Origin: Flavobacterium agrisoli
Lineage (GTDB): Bacteria > Bacteroidota > Bacteroidia > Flavobacteriales > Flavobacteriaceae
NCBI RefSeq assembly: GCF_016522065.1
Contig: NZ_JAEHFV010000002.1
Coordinates: 310,001 to 374,000 of the forward strand
Length of the DNA stretch: 64,000 bases
Direction of reading: 5' to 3'
Shown here: positions 45,841 through 54,009 of the stretch, in pieces
How the letters are laid out: every line of letters starts with the position of its first letter
Numbering within the stretch: the first letter of the stretch is position 1
Position numbers and translations under genes: made by a program
The notes under the pieces: generated by a model
The model's input: the letters and a program-made list of their open reading frames with translations, nothing else
Databases searched by the model: none
Told to the model about the DNA's origin: nothing

Positions 45841-46821
45841 TTACAAGGTCGGCCACAAATCAGCATCCCATTGTAATTCTTTGATTTGTAAAACAGGACG
45901 TCCGTTTTGTTTGGAGCTATACGCATGGTAAATGATATAATCTTTCCCGTCAAAAGTGTAAGTGCTGTTATGCCCGGCTCCAAACCAATCTTTGTCTCCT
46001 TGAATGAGCAATGTTCCTCCACCTTCGTTTAAAGGTTTTCCGTCTTTATCGACATACGGACCCGTAACATTTTTAGAGCGACCTACTACTACTTTATAGG
46101 TGCTTTCTTTTCCTCGGCAACATAAGTCCCAAGAAAGGAATTGGTAGTAGTAACCATTTTTTTTGAAGATGAAAGGAGCTTCGAGAGCCGCATCTCCGGG
46201 GTCATTGTCTTTTAATTCAAAAGTTCGTTTACGTTTGGCAATCGTGTGCCATTCTTGCGGTTGGGCTATGGATTTTAAATCTGAATTTAATTTGACCATT
46301 TTGAGTCCTTCCCAAAACGAACCGAAAGCCAACCAAGGTGTGTTGTTTTCGTCAAAGGTCAAATTTGGGTCAATGGCATTCCAAAGGTCTCGATTCGGAA
46401 TAGATTGAATGACAATTCCCTGATCGACCCATTTGTAATTTTTATCTTTTGAGTCTAAAGTTGTATTGGTGGTAACTCCAATCGCCGAAGTATTTTTGGC
46501 GAAAGCCGAAACCGAGTAATATAAATAATAAGTACCCTTGTGCAATGTAATATCCGGTGCCCAAATATGGTTCTTGAAATTAGCCGCTACACCATCAGCC
46601 CAAACGGGTTTTTCGGTAAAAACCTGTGGCTCTTTATTCCATGTTTTTAAATCTTTTGAACTAAAAACACTGATCCCCATTCCTGTGCAATAAAGATAGT
46701 AATTGTCTTTTTGTTTAATCATAACAGGATCATGCACAGTTATATCTTGTGCGAATGTTTGTAATCCTATGGAAAGAATCAGAAACATTAAAAATGAGTT
46801 TAATTTCGAATATACTTTCAT
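45841..46821 (-). CDS. Endo-alpha-1,5-L-arabinanase, GH43
   Basis: 326 residues, signal peptide ending at TFAQD. Catalytic base Asp31 in TVHDPVMIKQ, modulator Asp in NAIDPNLTF, acid Glu in ALEAPFIF, and late His in GAGHNSTYTF. These and HIWAPDITLH are typical of the endo-arabinanase subfamily of GH43. It cuts the alpha-1,5 backbone of arabinan. It is nine bases after GH127 and 38 bases before GH97. The lack of a T9SS domain suggests periplasmic action on imported oligomers. Confidence 0.88.
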   Translation of the reverse strand: MKVYSKLNSFLMFLILSIGLQTFAQDITVHDPVMIKQKDNYYLYCTGMGISVFSSKDLKTWNKEPQVFTEKPVWADGVAANFKNHIWAPDITLHKGTYYLYYSVSAFAKNTSAIGVTTNTTLDSKDKNYKWVDQGIVIQSIPNRDLWNAIDPNLTFDENNTPWLAFGSFWEGLKMVKLNSDLKSIAQPQEWHTIAKRKRTFELKDNDPGDAALEAPFIFKKNGYYYQFLSWDLCCRGKESTYKVVVGRSKNVTGPYVDKDGKPLNEGGGTLLIQGDKDWFGAGHNSTYTFDGKDYIIYHAYSSKQNGRPVLQIKELQWDADLWPTL

Positions 46822-46829
46822 TCTTCGTT

Positions 46830-49154
46830 TTATTTTACAATTCGTATTTGATGCAATTTTGCCGTTGGACGACCGTCTTTTGATTTTATTTTTAAAGTAA
46901 AAATTTCATCTTTATGCACATTGAAACGAATTAATTTATCAGTTGCTGAAATAATTTCTACTGGTTTTTCATTGATTAAAACCTCAAGATTATCCAATTT
47001 ATAATTGCCTAAAAAACTGATTTCGATAATTTTTCCTTCCTTATTTTTATTAACCAATTGATAGGAAATATAAGAGCGAGTGTTTCTCCAGAAAAGCCCA
47101 TCATCATAACCAGAATCGCTTTTTTCGCCTTTGTAATGATGATCCACTTCGGGTTGTTGCTCTCCGCAGTTTATTTTATCAACCGTTTTGGCTTCAATAG
47201 CCATCGCTTCTATTTCTTGTTGCTTTAACAAAGCTTGTTTTTCTTTGTATTCTTCTTTTGTAAAAGTTTGAAAATACATTTGATAACGGGCATCATGCAC
47301 TTCGAAAAAAGGTTCTAACTGTAAAGAATCCAATTGAAAACGCGTGTTTCCTAAGTCCTTCAATTTAGAAAGATAACTTCCTTTTTCGCCCACCAAAGCA
47401 TACGCTTTATCCAAAGGAATATATTTTCCGCTTGCCACATGTCCCATTCGGCTGTCATCGGCAAAAAGTCCGTCTAAATTTTCGGTAGATGTTTTGGCTG
47501 CCAAAACAATTGGCCCATTCACAAAAGCAACCCAATTGGAACCATCTGGTAAATTTTCTAAATGTGTTGATTTTTTGAATCTCACCTTTATTTTGTCTCC
47601 CGATTTCCATTTGCGATTCAGACTTGCATAACTGTTTGGTTTGGCTTCGGTTTTTTGCAACTGCCCATTGACTAAAATTTCAAAATTTTCAGCCCACTTC
47701 GGAACACGAATATTTACAGCAAAGATTTTGTTTTTTTTAAGTTTCAAAACTATTTCGCTGTTGTTTTCATAAGGGAACTTTGTGATTTGTTCCAATGCTA
47801 TTCCTTGTTCTTCCCAATTTAAAGTTGATGGAATAAAAAGATTCACATAAATATCATTTTGCGAATGGCTGTAAATCAACTCTCCGTATTTGGAATGATT
47901 TTCAAGTCCAGTTCCCACACAGCACCACATACTGGTTTCTGGTTGCGAATACACGCGGTAATGATTCGGTCTGATAGGTGTGAAATAAACAAAACCTCCT
48001 TTGTTAGGTTCTTGGCTCGAAAGTATATGATTGTATAAGGTACGCTCGTAAAAATCCAGATAGCTCACATCGTTTTTGTCTAAGTAAAGTGCTTTACTCA
48101 AACGCTCCATATTGTAGGAGTTGCAGGTTTCTGGCCCTTGATTGGATTTCAGCATTCCGCTAAAATCATCAGTCGGGTGAAAATGTTCGGCTACGCTATT
48201 TCCTCCAAAAGCCACACTTCTTTTTTCGGTAACATTTTTCCAGAAAAATTGCGCAGCATCAGACCATGTTTTGTTATCGGATAAAGTGGCAATTTTTTCA
48301 AAACCAAGCACTTTTGGAATTTGCGTATTGGCATGTAATCCGGTTAACTTATCTTCATGATTGAGTAACGGCTCCAAAATGGCTTTTTGCGAAAGCTTTT
48401 CAGCTGTTTCCAGGTATTTTTTGTCTTTTGTAATTAGATATAAATCGGCAAAAGATTCGTTGATACCGCCATGTTCAGTTTTTAGAATTTGTTGAATTTG
48501 TTCCTCCGAAAGCGGTTTGATTAATTCGATAAACCAATCGCCTAATTTTACAACAATGTCTTTTGCTTTTTGATTTCCGGTATAATTATACGCATCAATC
48601 AAACCAGCAAAAAGTTTGTGAATATTATAAATGGGAACCCAAGTATTGTTTAATCCAAAGCCACTTCCGTCGATGTCGCCTTTATGAATACGATCCCAAA
48701 AAACTTTTCCTTCGGGAATTCCTCCAACATAACCCGTTCCGTCTTTATCCTGACAAAGAGCCAATTCTGAAAGCATGTAATCTAAACGAGTCTTGATTTC
48801 TACATTTCCAGTCGATGCGTACATCATGGCCAATGCCGATAAATAATGTCCGCCAATGTGTCCATCCAGTCCAATATTTTCCCAATTTCCATATCGGTCT
48901 GCTTTGGTAGGAAGTCCGGCCGAAATTAAATAAGGTGCTAATAATCGATCTGTATTTAAGGCTAAAATATATTTTAAGTCAACATCCTGCGCATTCTTAA
49001 AAGGTCCGCTTGTTAATCGTACTTCTTGTAGCTTAAATTCCTTCATCTGAGCGATTGAAGAAAATGAAAATGATAATGCTACAACTAAAAAAAGTGTTTT
49101 TTGAGTTGAATGGAACAGTGTTTTAAAAGTCACTTTTACAGAGCGAGAATACAT
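46830..49154 (-). CDS. Beta-L-arabinofuranosidase, GH127
   Basis: 774 residues. Signal peptide ends near SSIAQ. Family 127 zinc-thiolate active site is intact: Glu342 and Cys344 in PETCNSYNM, Cys411 and Cys412 in MWCCVGTG. By comparison with HypBA1 of Bifidobacterium longum, Cys411 would be the nucleophile and Glu323 the acid/base. It removes beta-linked L-arabinofuranose, found in plant extensins and in some pectin side chains. Together with the alpha-arabinosidases it covers both anomers. Confidence 0.93.
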   Translation of the reverse strand: MYSRSVKVTFKTLFHSTQKTLFLVVALSFSFSSIAQMKEFKLQEVRLTSGPFKNAQDVDLKYILALNTDRLLAPYLISAGLPTKADRYGNWENIGLDGHIGGHYLSALAMMYASTGNVEIKTRLDYMLSELALCQDKDGTGYVGGIPEGKVFWDRIHKGDIDGSGFGLNNTWVPIYNIHKLFAGLIDAYNYTGNQKAKDIVVKLGDWFIELIKPLSEEQIQQILKTEHGGINESFADLYLITKDKKYLETAEKLSQKAILEPLLNHEDKLTGLHANTQIPKVLGFEKIATLSDNKTWSDAAQFFWKNVTEKRSVAFGGNSVAEHFHPTDDFSGMLKSNQGPETCNSYNMERLSKALYLDKNDVSYLDFYERTLYNHILSSQEPNKGGFVYFTPIRPNHYRVYSQPETSMWCCVGTGLENHSKYGELIYSHSQNDIYVNLFIPSTLNWEEQGIALEQITKFPYENNSEIVLKLKKNKIFAVNIRVPKWAENFEILVNGQLQKTEAKPNSYASLNRKWKSGDKIKVRFKKSTHLENLPDGSNWVAFVNGPIVLAAKTSTENLDGLFADDSRMGHVASGKYIPLDKAYALVGEKGSYLSKLKDLGNTRFQLDSLQLEPFFEVHDARYQMYFQTFTKEEYKEKQALLKQQEIEAMAIEAKTVDKINCGEQQPEVDHHYKGEKSDSGYDDGLFWRNTRSYISYQLVNKNKEGKIIEISFLGNYKLDNLEVLINEKPVEIISATDKLIRFNVHKDEIFTLKIKSKDGRPTAKLHQIRIVK

Positions 49155-49208
49155 GCCTAAGAATTATGTTTTGGAAAATATATTTTGGATTATGCGCGTG
49201 TAGGATAT

Positions 49209-50180
49209 TTAATTCGCTATTCCTTCTGTTGTCATCACAATACGTTTCATAGTGCCGTCTTTGTTATAAAATAGTTTGTCAACACAAACGGAACGACGAA
49301 AACTTCCTCCATGTGTTGGAATAGATCCGTTGTGATACACAAAATACCATTGCCCTTTAAATTCAATTATCGCCTGATGATTGGTATTACTGTTTCCGGC
49401 TACTTCGTTTAAAATCCCTTTGAATTCCCAAGGTCCGGTAATAGATTTACTCATTGCATAGGCAATTTTTTCAGGAAAATCATAAGCATACGATAAATAG
49501 TACCAGTCTTTACGTTTGTGAATCCAAGGCGCTTCGGTAAATTTTGGCAAATCGACTGTTTGAATTTCGCCATCCATTTCGATCATGTTATCTTTTAATT
49601 TTATGTATTTGCATACGGTATTTCCCCAGTATAAATAAGCTTTCCCATCATCATCAATATAAACCGTTGGGTCAATATCATCCCAGCTGATTTTGGTTTG
49701 CGTAGTCATATCGTTGGTGATTAACGCTTTTCCGATAGCATCTTTGAAAGGGCCAAGCGGATTATCGGCAACGGCAACACCAATGGCTTTCCCATGTATA
49801 CTTTCGTTGTGGGTAACGGTTACAAACCAATAAAACTTTCCGTTTTTTTCTATTACCTGACTTGCCCAGGCGTCACCTTTTGCCCAAGAAAAATCGGTTG
49901 GTTTTAACGGAATCGGATGTTCTTTCCAGGTTTTCATATCTGAAGAAGAATATACCAGCCATTCGTTCATTCGATATGAATTGACATCATTTGGCGCCTG
50001 ATCATGACCTGCATAAATATAGACTTTGTCTTTATAAACCAAAGCACCAGGATCTGCCGTGTATTTATCTGTAATTATTGGGTTATTTTGTTTTACCTCA
50101 ACAGTTTTATTAGTCTGAGCCTGTAAATTGACGGTTAAAACAACTAATGTTAAGCTAAACTGAAGGATTGATTTCTTCAT
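49209..50180 (-). CDS. GH43 arabinosidase or xylosidase
   Basis: 323 residues with a signal peptide (LTVNLQAQT). Catalytic base Asp43 in YTADPGALVYKDK, modulator Asp in DIDPTVYID, acid Glu in FTEAPWIHK. It ends with the same style of segment (NHQAIIEFKGQWYFVYH) as the fragment at the window start. Substrate is probably arabino-oligosaccharide from the context. It starts 10 bases after the GH51 gene upstream. Confidence 0.88.
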   Translation of the reverse strand: MKKSILQFSLTLVVLTVNLQAQTNKTVEVKQNNPIITDKYTADPGALVYKDKVYIYAGHDQAPNDVNSYRMNEWLVYSSSDMKTWKEHPIPLKPTDFSWAKGDAWASQVIEKNGKFYWFVTVTHNESIHGKAIGVAVADNPLGPFKDAIGKALITNDMTTQTKISWDDIDPTVYIDDDGKAYLYWGNTVCKYIKLKDNMIEMDGEIQTVDLPKFTEAPWIHKRKDWYYLSYAYDFPEKIAYAMSKSITGPWEFKGILNEVAGNSNTNHQAIIEFKGQWYFVYHNGSIPTHGGSFRRSVCVDKLFYNKDGTMKRIVMTTEGIAN

Positions 50181-50190
50181 AACACTATAT

Positions 50191-51738
50191 TTATTTTCCT
50201 TCTAAAACTACAACCGAGAAAGGAGGAATGGTGATGGCCAATTTTCCTTTTTTGTTTTCAAAACCTTTGAATGCTTTGGTTGTAATTTTTGATGGATTTT
50301 CAAAAGTGTTGTGGTCTTGTAATTTAGAAGATGTTAAAATGGATCCGGTAATATTTTTTAGTTTGAAATCCGCTAGGTCTACCTCGATCGTATGCGATTT
50401 GGAAGCATCTATGTTTACTGTTGAAATATGAACTGCATTGTTTTTGTCTTTTGAAGCCGATACCGAAATGGCCGGTAAATTTTCATTTCCAACCGTATAT
50501 TTAGGCGAGGTGAAATTTACTGGAATTAATTGCGCATCTTGGTGAACCGCATACATTTTCATTACGTGATAAGTAGGCGTCAAAATCATTTTGGTTTTAT
50601 CGGTTAAAATGACCGCTTGTAATACGTTAATACATTGCGCTAAATTGGCCATTTTTACTCTATCAGCATGATTATTAAAAATATTTAAAGTAGCTCCTGC
50701 TAATACTGCATCACGCATCGTATTTTGCTGATATAAAAATCCAGGATTGGTTCCAGGCTCTACTTCATACCAAGCTCCCCACTCGTCTACAATCATGGCA
50801 ACTTTTTTCTTTGGATCGTATTTATCCATAATTTCAACATGTTTGGTAACCAACTCTTCCATTTTTAGAGCCGATTGCATGGTTTTAAAATATTCTTCTT
50901 CGGTAAATGTTCTGCCGTCTCCTTTTTTCTTCCAGTCAATTACTGCATAATGGTGAACTCCTACTCCTCCTAACATATTAAGCGGAATATTTTTCATTAA
51001 AATTTCGGTCCAGTGATAATCACCACTGTTGGCTCCGGACGCAATACGCGTTATACCACCTGTATTTTCCCAATCCGACATGAATGTCGCATATTTACGG
51101 TACTCATTGGCGTAGTATTCTGCCATCATATTACCTCCGCAACCCCAAGCTTCATTACCAATTCCCCAAAATTTTACTTTCCAAGGTTCTTTACGACCGT
51201 TTTTTACACGCAAATCACTCATCGGACTTTTACCTGAAAAATTGGTGTATTGTACCCAATCAGCCAATTCTTGAACCGTTCCGCTCCCAACATTCCCAGA
51301 CAAATATGGCTCGGTTTCTAACAATTCGCACATATTTAAAAAATCATGCGTTCCAAAACTATTATCTTCGGTAACACCTCCCCACCATTTGTTTACGATT
51401 GTTGGTCTTTGCTCTTGAGGTCCGATACCGTCTTTCCAATGATAGGTATCTGCAAAACAACCACCCGGCCATCTTAAATTTGGAATTTTCAACTCTTTTA
51501 ATGCCATCACAACATCATTTCGTACGCCATTGGTGTTTGGAATTTTAGAAGTATCTCCCACAAAAAATCCACCGTAAATACAGCGCCCTAAATGTTCTGC
51601 AAAATGTCCGTAGATATTTTTACTGATTATGGGCGCATTTTCATCGGTTTTTAAACTCACCACTGTTTTGTCTTTTTGTGCAAAAAGCGATTGACTCGCC
51701 AGTAATACTAATGTTGCTATTGCAATTGTTTTTTTCAT
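50191..51738 (-). CDS. Secreted alpha-L-arabinofuranosidase, GH51, first gene of the operon
   Basis: 515 residues, signal peptide (LLASQSLFAQKD). GH51 catalytic Glu residues: acid/base in GIGNEAWGCGG, nucleophile in IVDEWGAWYE. Compact form of the family, about the size of intracellular AbfA but with a signal peptide, so probably periplasmic. It leads a run of seven glycosidase genes with gaps of 9 to 76 bases. Two AraR-like operators bracket its predicted -7 box. Confidence 0.95.
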   Translation of the reverse strand: MKKTIAIATLVLLASQSLFAQKDKTVVSLKTDENAPIISKNIYGHFAEHLGRCIYGGFFVGDTSKIPNTNGVRNDVVMALKELKIPNLRWPGGCFADTYHWKDGIGPQEQRPTIVNKWWGGVTEDNSFGTHDFLNMCELLETEPYLSGNVGSGTVQELADWVQYTNFSGKSPMSDLRVKNGRKEPWKVKFWGIGNEAWGCGGNMMAEYYANEYRKYATFMSDWENTGGITRIASGANSGDYHWTEILMKNIPLNMLGGVGVHHYAVIDWKKKGDGRTFTEEEYFKTMQSALKMEELVTKHVEIMDKYDPKKKVAMIVDEWGAWYEVEPGTNPGFLYQQNTMRDAVLAGATLNIFNNHADRVKMANLAQCINVLQAVILTDKTKMILTPTYHVMKMYAVHQDAQLIPVNFTSPKYTVGNENLPAISVSASKDKNNAVHISTVNIDASKSHTIEVDLADFKLKNITGSILTSSKLQDHNTFENPSKITTKAFKGFENKKGKLAITIPPFSVVVLEGK

Positions 51739-51823
51739 GATTTTCTTTTTAGTTTAATCTAATAGAATTTATAACTCATAACCTTATCAAAAAAACTGTA
51801 ACCATTTGTATATAAAACACCAC

Positions 51824-51842
51824 AAGTGTTCTTTTTACATTT
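51824..51842. promoter_or_regulatory. Predicted AraR operator 1, glycosidase operon
   Basis: AAGTGT, seven bases, ACATTT (one mismatch from the perfect palindrome). It lies just downstream of the TATATTTA box at 51844-51851 (minus strand), at the likely transcription start. Confidence 0.6.
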
Positions 51843-51843
51843 G

Positions 51844-51851
51844 TAAATATA
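51844..51851 (-). promoter_or_regulatory. -7 box of the glycosidase operon promoter
   Basis: TATATTTA on the minus strand, with TTG at 51875-51877, a 23-base spacer. The leader to the GH51 start is about 100 bases. The rest of the 422-base gap between the GH51 and araR genes holds nothing else I can name. Confidence 0.5.
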
Positions 51852-51877
51852 ATTTAAAATAGGCATCAAACAATCAA

Positions 51878-51896
51878 TTGCGTAAAAAATACACTT
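51878..51896. promoter_or_regulatory. Predicted AraR operator 2, glycosidase operon
   Basis: TTGCGT, seven bases, ACACTT. One half is perfect and the other weak (three mismatches). It abuts the -33 element. Confidence 0.45.
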
Positions 51897-52087
51897 TAAA
51901 AAAACGTTTTAAATAATTTAAACGTTAAACTTATAAATAATAGATAAGATAACTAAAGAGATTACTATCAAAAATAAGTTTAAGAAGTTTTATTCCCTTT
52001 GAAAAACCTCACAATTAAAACTTTTTGAAAGGAAATCTATTTATAACAATTTTCAGAAAACGAATAAAATAAAGCGACAATAAAATT

Positions 52088-52106
52088 AAGTGTACAAAAT
52101 ACATTA
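52088..52106. promoter_or_regulatory. Predicted AraR operator, araR itself
   Basis: AAGTGT, seven bases, ACATTA, upstream of a TATATTTA box at 52136-52143. It suggests autoregulation. Confidence 0.5.
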
Positions 52107-52160
52107 ACATATTATGATTAAAAAGTTGAAGTTTATATATTTACTTCAAAATTGTAAAAT

Positions 52161-52850
52161 ATGCTTAACCAATACAGTGCTGTAGATAAAGTTTTATTGG
52201 CCGTTGATTGTATCATTTTTGGATTCGATAAAGACGGTTTAAAAATCTTACTTATTAAAAGGGATTTTGAACCAGAAAAGGGAAAGTGGTCACTAATTGG
52301 TGGTTTTTTACGAAAAGAAGAAGATTTGAACAGCGCTGCCATTCGGATATTGAATACTTATACTGGGCTACATGATATTTATATGGAACAACTGCATTCG
52401 TATAGCGAAATTGACCGTGATCCTGTAGAACGAACCATTTCGGTTTCATATTACGCCTTAATTAATATCGAAAATCACAATGCCGAATTAATTAAAAATT
52501 ACCATGCGCAATGGTTTAGCGTGTCGGAAGCTCCTAATTTGATTTTTGACCACAATCAAATGTTGCGTTTTGCCATTAGCCGTTTGCGTTACCGTACCTC
52601 TATAAAACCAATTGGATTTGAATTATTGCCTGAAAAATTCACTATGCGTCAATTGTTAGAATTATACGAAGCAATTTTGAGCAAAGAATTAGACAAACGT
52701 AACTTTATCAGTAAAATCAATTCGCTTGATATTTTAATAAAATTAGATGAAAAAGACATGCAGTCATCTCGAAAAGGCTCTTATTTGTACAAATTTGACA
52801 AAGATAAATACGAAGATAAATTGCTTAACAATTTTGTTTTGAATTTGTAA
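52161..52850 (+). CDS. araR: AraR, Nudix-related (NrtR family) transcriptional regulator of arabinose use
   Basis: 229 residues. N-terminal Nudix-like domain (about 10-145) and C-terminal winged helix (about 150-229; FTMRQLLELYEAILSKELDKRNF). The Nudix box is degenerate: GGFLRKEEDLNSAAIRILNTY keeps the glycines but lacks the REUxEE glutamates, so it should bind rather than hydrolyse a ligand. Regulators of this type, called AraR, control arabinose genes in Bacteroides thetaiotaomicron and respond to L-arabinose. The gene is divergent from the glycosidase operon. Confidence 0.88.
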   Translation: MLNQYSAVDKVLLAVDCIIFGFDKDGLKILLIKRDFEPEKGKWSLIGGFLRKEEDLNSAAIRILNTYTGLHDIYMEQLHSYSEIDRDPVERTISVSYYALINIENHNAELIKNYHAQWFSVSEAPNLIFDHNQMLRFAISRLRYRTSIKPIGFELLPEKFTMRQLLELYEAILSKELDKRNFISKINSLDILIKLDEKDMQSSRKGSYLYKFDKDKYEDKLLNNFVLNL

Positions 52851-52886
52851 TGATGCTTTTCACCTTAAATTCAAAACAAAAAAATA

Positions 52887-53885
52887 TTACAAAGAATTTC
52901 GTAAAAGCAACGAAAATTTATTAGCCATTTGTTGCTTTTTCCCTTTCAAAATCATCTGAGCCAAAAGGCGTCCCATTGCTTGAAAATCGGTCGAAATGGT
53001 GGTAATTCCGTTTTCAACCACTTTTTTCAAAGGCGTTTCGTTGTAGGATATAATTCCGTAATCAGAACCCAAAATTAACTTTTGTTGTTTCGCTTTTTCG
53101 ATAACCGCTACCAAATCACGATCATTCGGTATAACATAGACTTCGCCTTTGGCAATGTTGCGGTTTTTGAATTCGGCAAGCACTTCATACTCAAACGAAA
53201 AATCTTTGCAAAAATTCACAAAACCATCTTTCATACCCAAAGGTTCTCGGAAACCGGGAAAAATTAAAATTAGTTTTTCATATTTATCAATTTTAAACTT
53301 TCCGGCTGTTAACCCTTCATAAATATCTTTTTTATGATTTTGAAAAACCGCAGGATATTGGTTTAAATCCGAATTGGTCTGATCCAGAATATACACTTCA
53401 TTAGCCGGTAGGGTTTTAATAACCGCTGCGGCATTGGTCAAATTGGTTGGCATTATAATGTATTTCGTGTAATTACCCTGCGCATCCTGAACGAGTTTTT
53501 GAAAAACAGTTGGATTGAAATGATGAAAATAAATATCAACTTCTACATGATCGCCAACCTCATCTAAAAACGCCGTGTACAAATCCTCTTTAAACGAATT
53601 GAGTTCTTCAAAAAGTAAAAAAATGCGTTGTTTTACGGCAATGTCCGTACTTTTTATATAGTAGCCTTTACCCGGAATAGCATATACAATACCTCTTTTT
53701 TTGAGTTCGTCATAAGCTTGCAAAACAGTATCGCGTGACAAGGAATACGCCAAACATATTTTGTTAACCGAGGGCAATTTTTCATCTTTTTTCAATTTTT
53801 CTTCCGAAACCGCTTTTTCAATCGAATGAATAATTTGTTTGTATTTCGGAATTCCTTGGTTGTCCTGAACCACTATGTATTTCAT
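52887..53885 (-). CDS. GntR-family regulator with LacI-type sensor domain
   Basis: About 332 residues from MKYIVVQDNQGIPKYKQ (an ATG eight codons upstream is less likely). The GntR winged helix covers residues 1-75 (KLPSVNKICLAYSLSRDTVLQAYDEL). The remainder resembles the periplasmic-binding-protein sensor of LacI proteins (DYGIISYNETPLKKVVENGITTISTDF). Bacteroidetes use this design to sense sugars. It is divergent from the GH2 gene and converges on araR. Confidence 0.88.
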   Translation of the reverse strand: MKYIVVQDNQGIPKYKQIIHSIEKAVSEEKLKKDEKLPSVNKICLAYSLSRDTVLQAYDELKKRGIVYAIPGKGYYIKSTDIAVKQRIFLLFEELNSFKEDLYTAFLDEVGDHVEVDIYFHHFNPTVFQKLVQDAQGNYTKYIIMPTNLTNAAAVIKTLPANEVYILDQTNSDLNQYPAVFQNHKKDIYEGLTAGKFKIDKYEKLILIFPGFREPLGMKDGFVNFCKDFSFEYEVLAEFKNRNIAKGEVYVIPNDRDLVAVIEKAKQQKLILGSDYGIISYNETPLKKVVENGITTISTDFQAMGRLLAQMILKGKKQQMANKFSLLLRNSL

Positions 53886-53929
53886 AATCCAAAGCCTTTT
53901 TGAATGCAAGCTACAAAAAAACTGGTAGG

Positions 53930-53966
53930 TACTAGTATGGTTAATTAAACTGTTTCGTTATTTTTG
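53930..53966. promoter_or_regulatory. Promoter of the GH2 gene with a palindrome at the -33 position
   Basis: TATTTTTG at 53959-53966 is a good -7 box for the GH2 gene. The palindrome TACTAGTA (53930-53937) sits 21 bases upstream, at the -33 position, and is a candidate operator for the divergent GntR protein. A GGTAGGTA direct repeat adjoins it. Confidence 0.45.
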
Positions 53967-54009
53967 ATTTTTGTCTTATTGCTTTGTTTATTTCATCATA
54001 TCGAATTAC

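Noticed and set aside
45803..45856. An upstream extension of the GH97 gene that overlaps the endo-arabinanase gene
   Set aside because: The downstream ATG begins a standard signal peptide, so the overlap disappears.
40636..51738. Horizontal transfer of the arabinose operon as a recent island
   Set aside because: Base composition and codon use look like the surroundings, there is no integrase, tRNA or flanking repeat, and araBDA matches flavobacterial style. Only internal recombination is supported.
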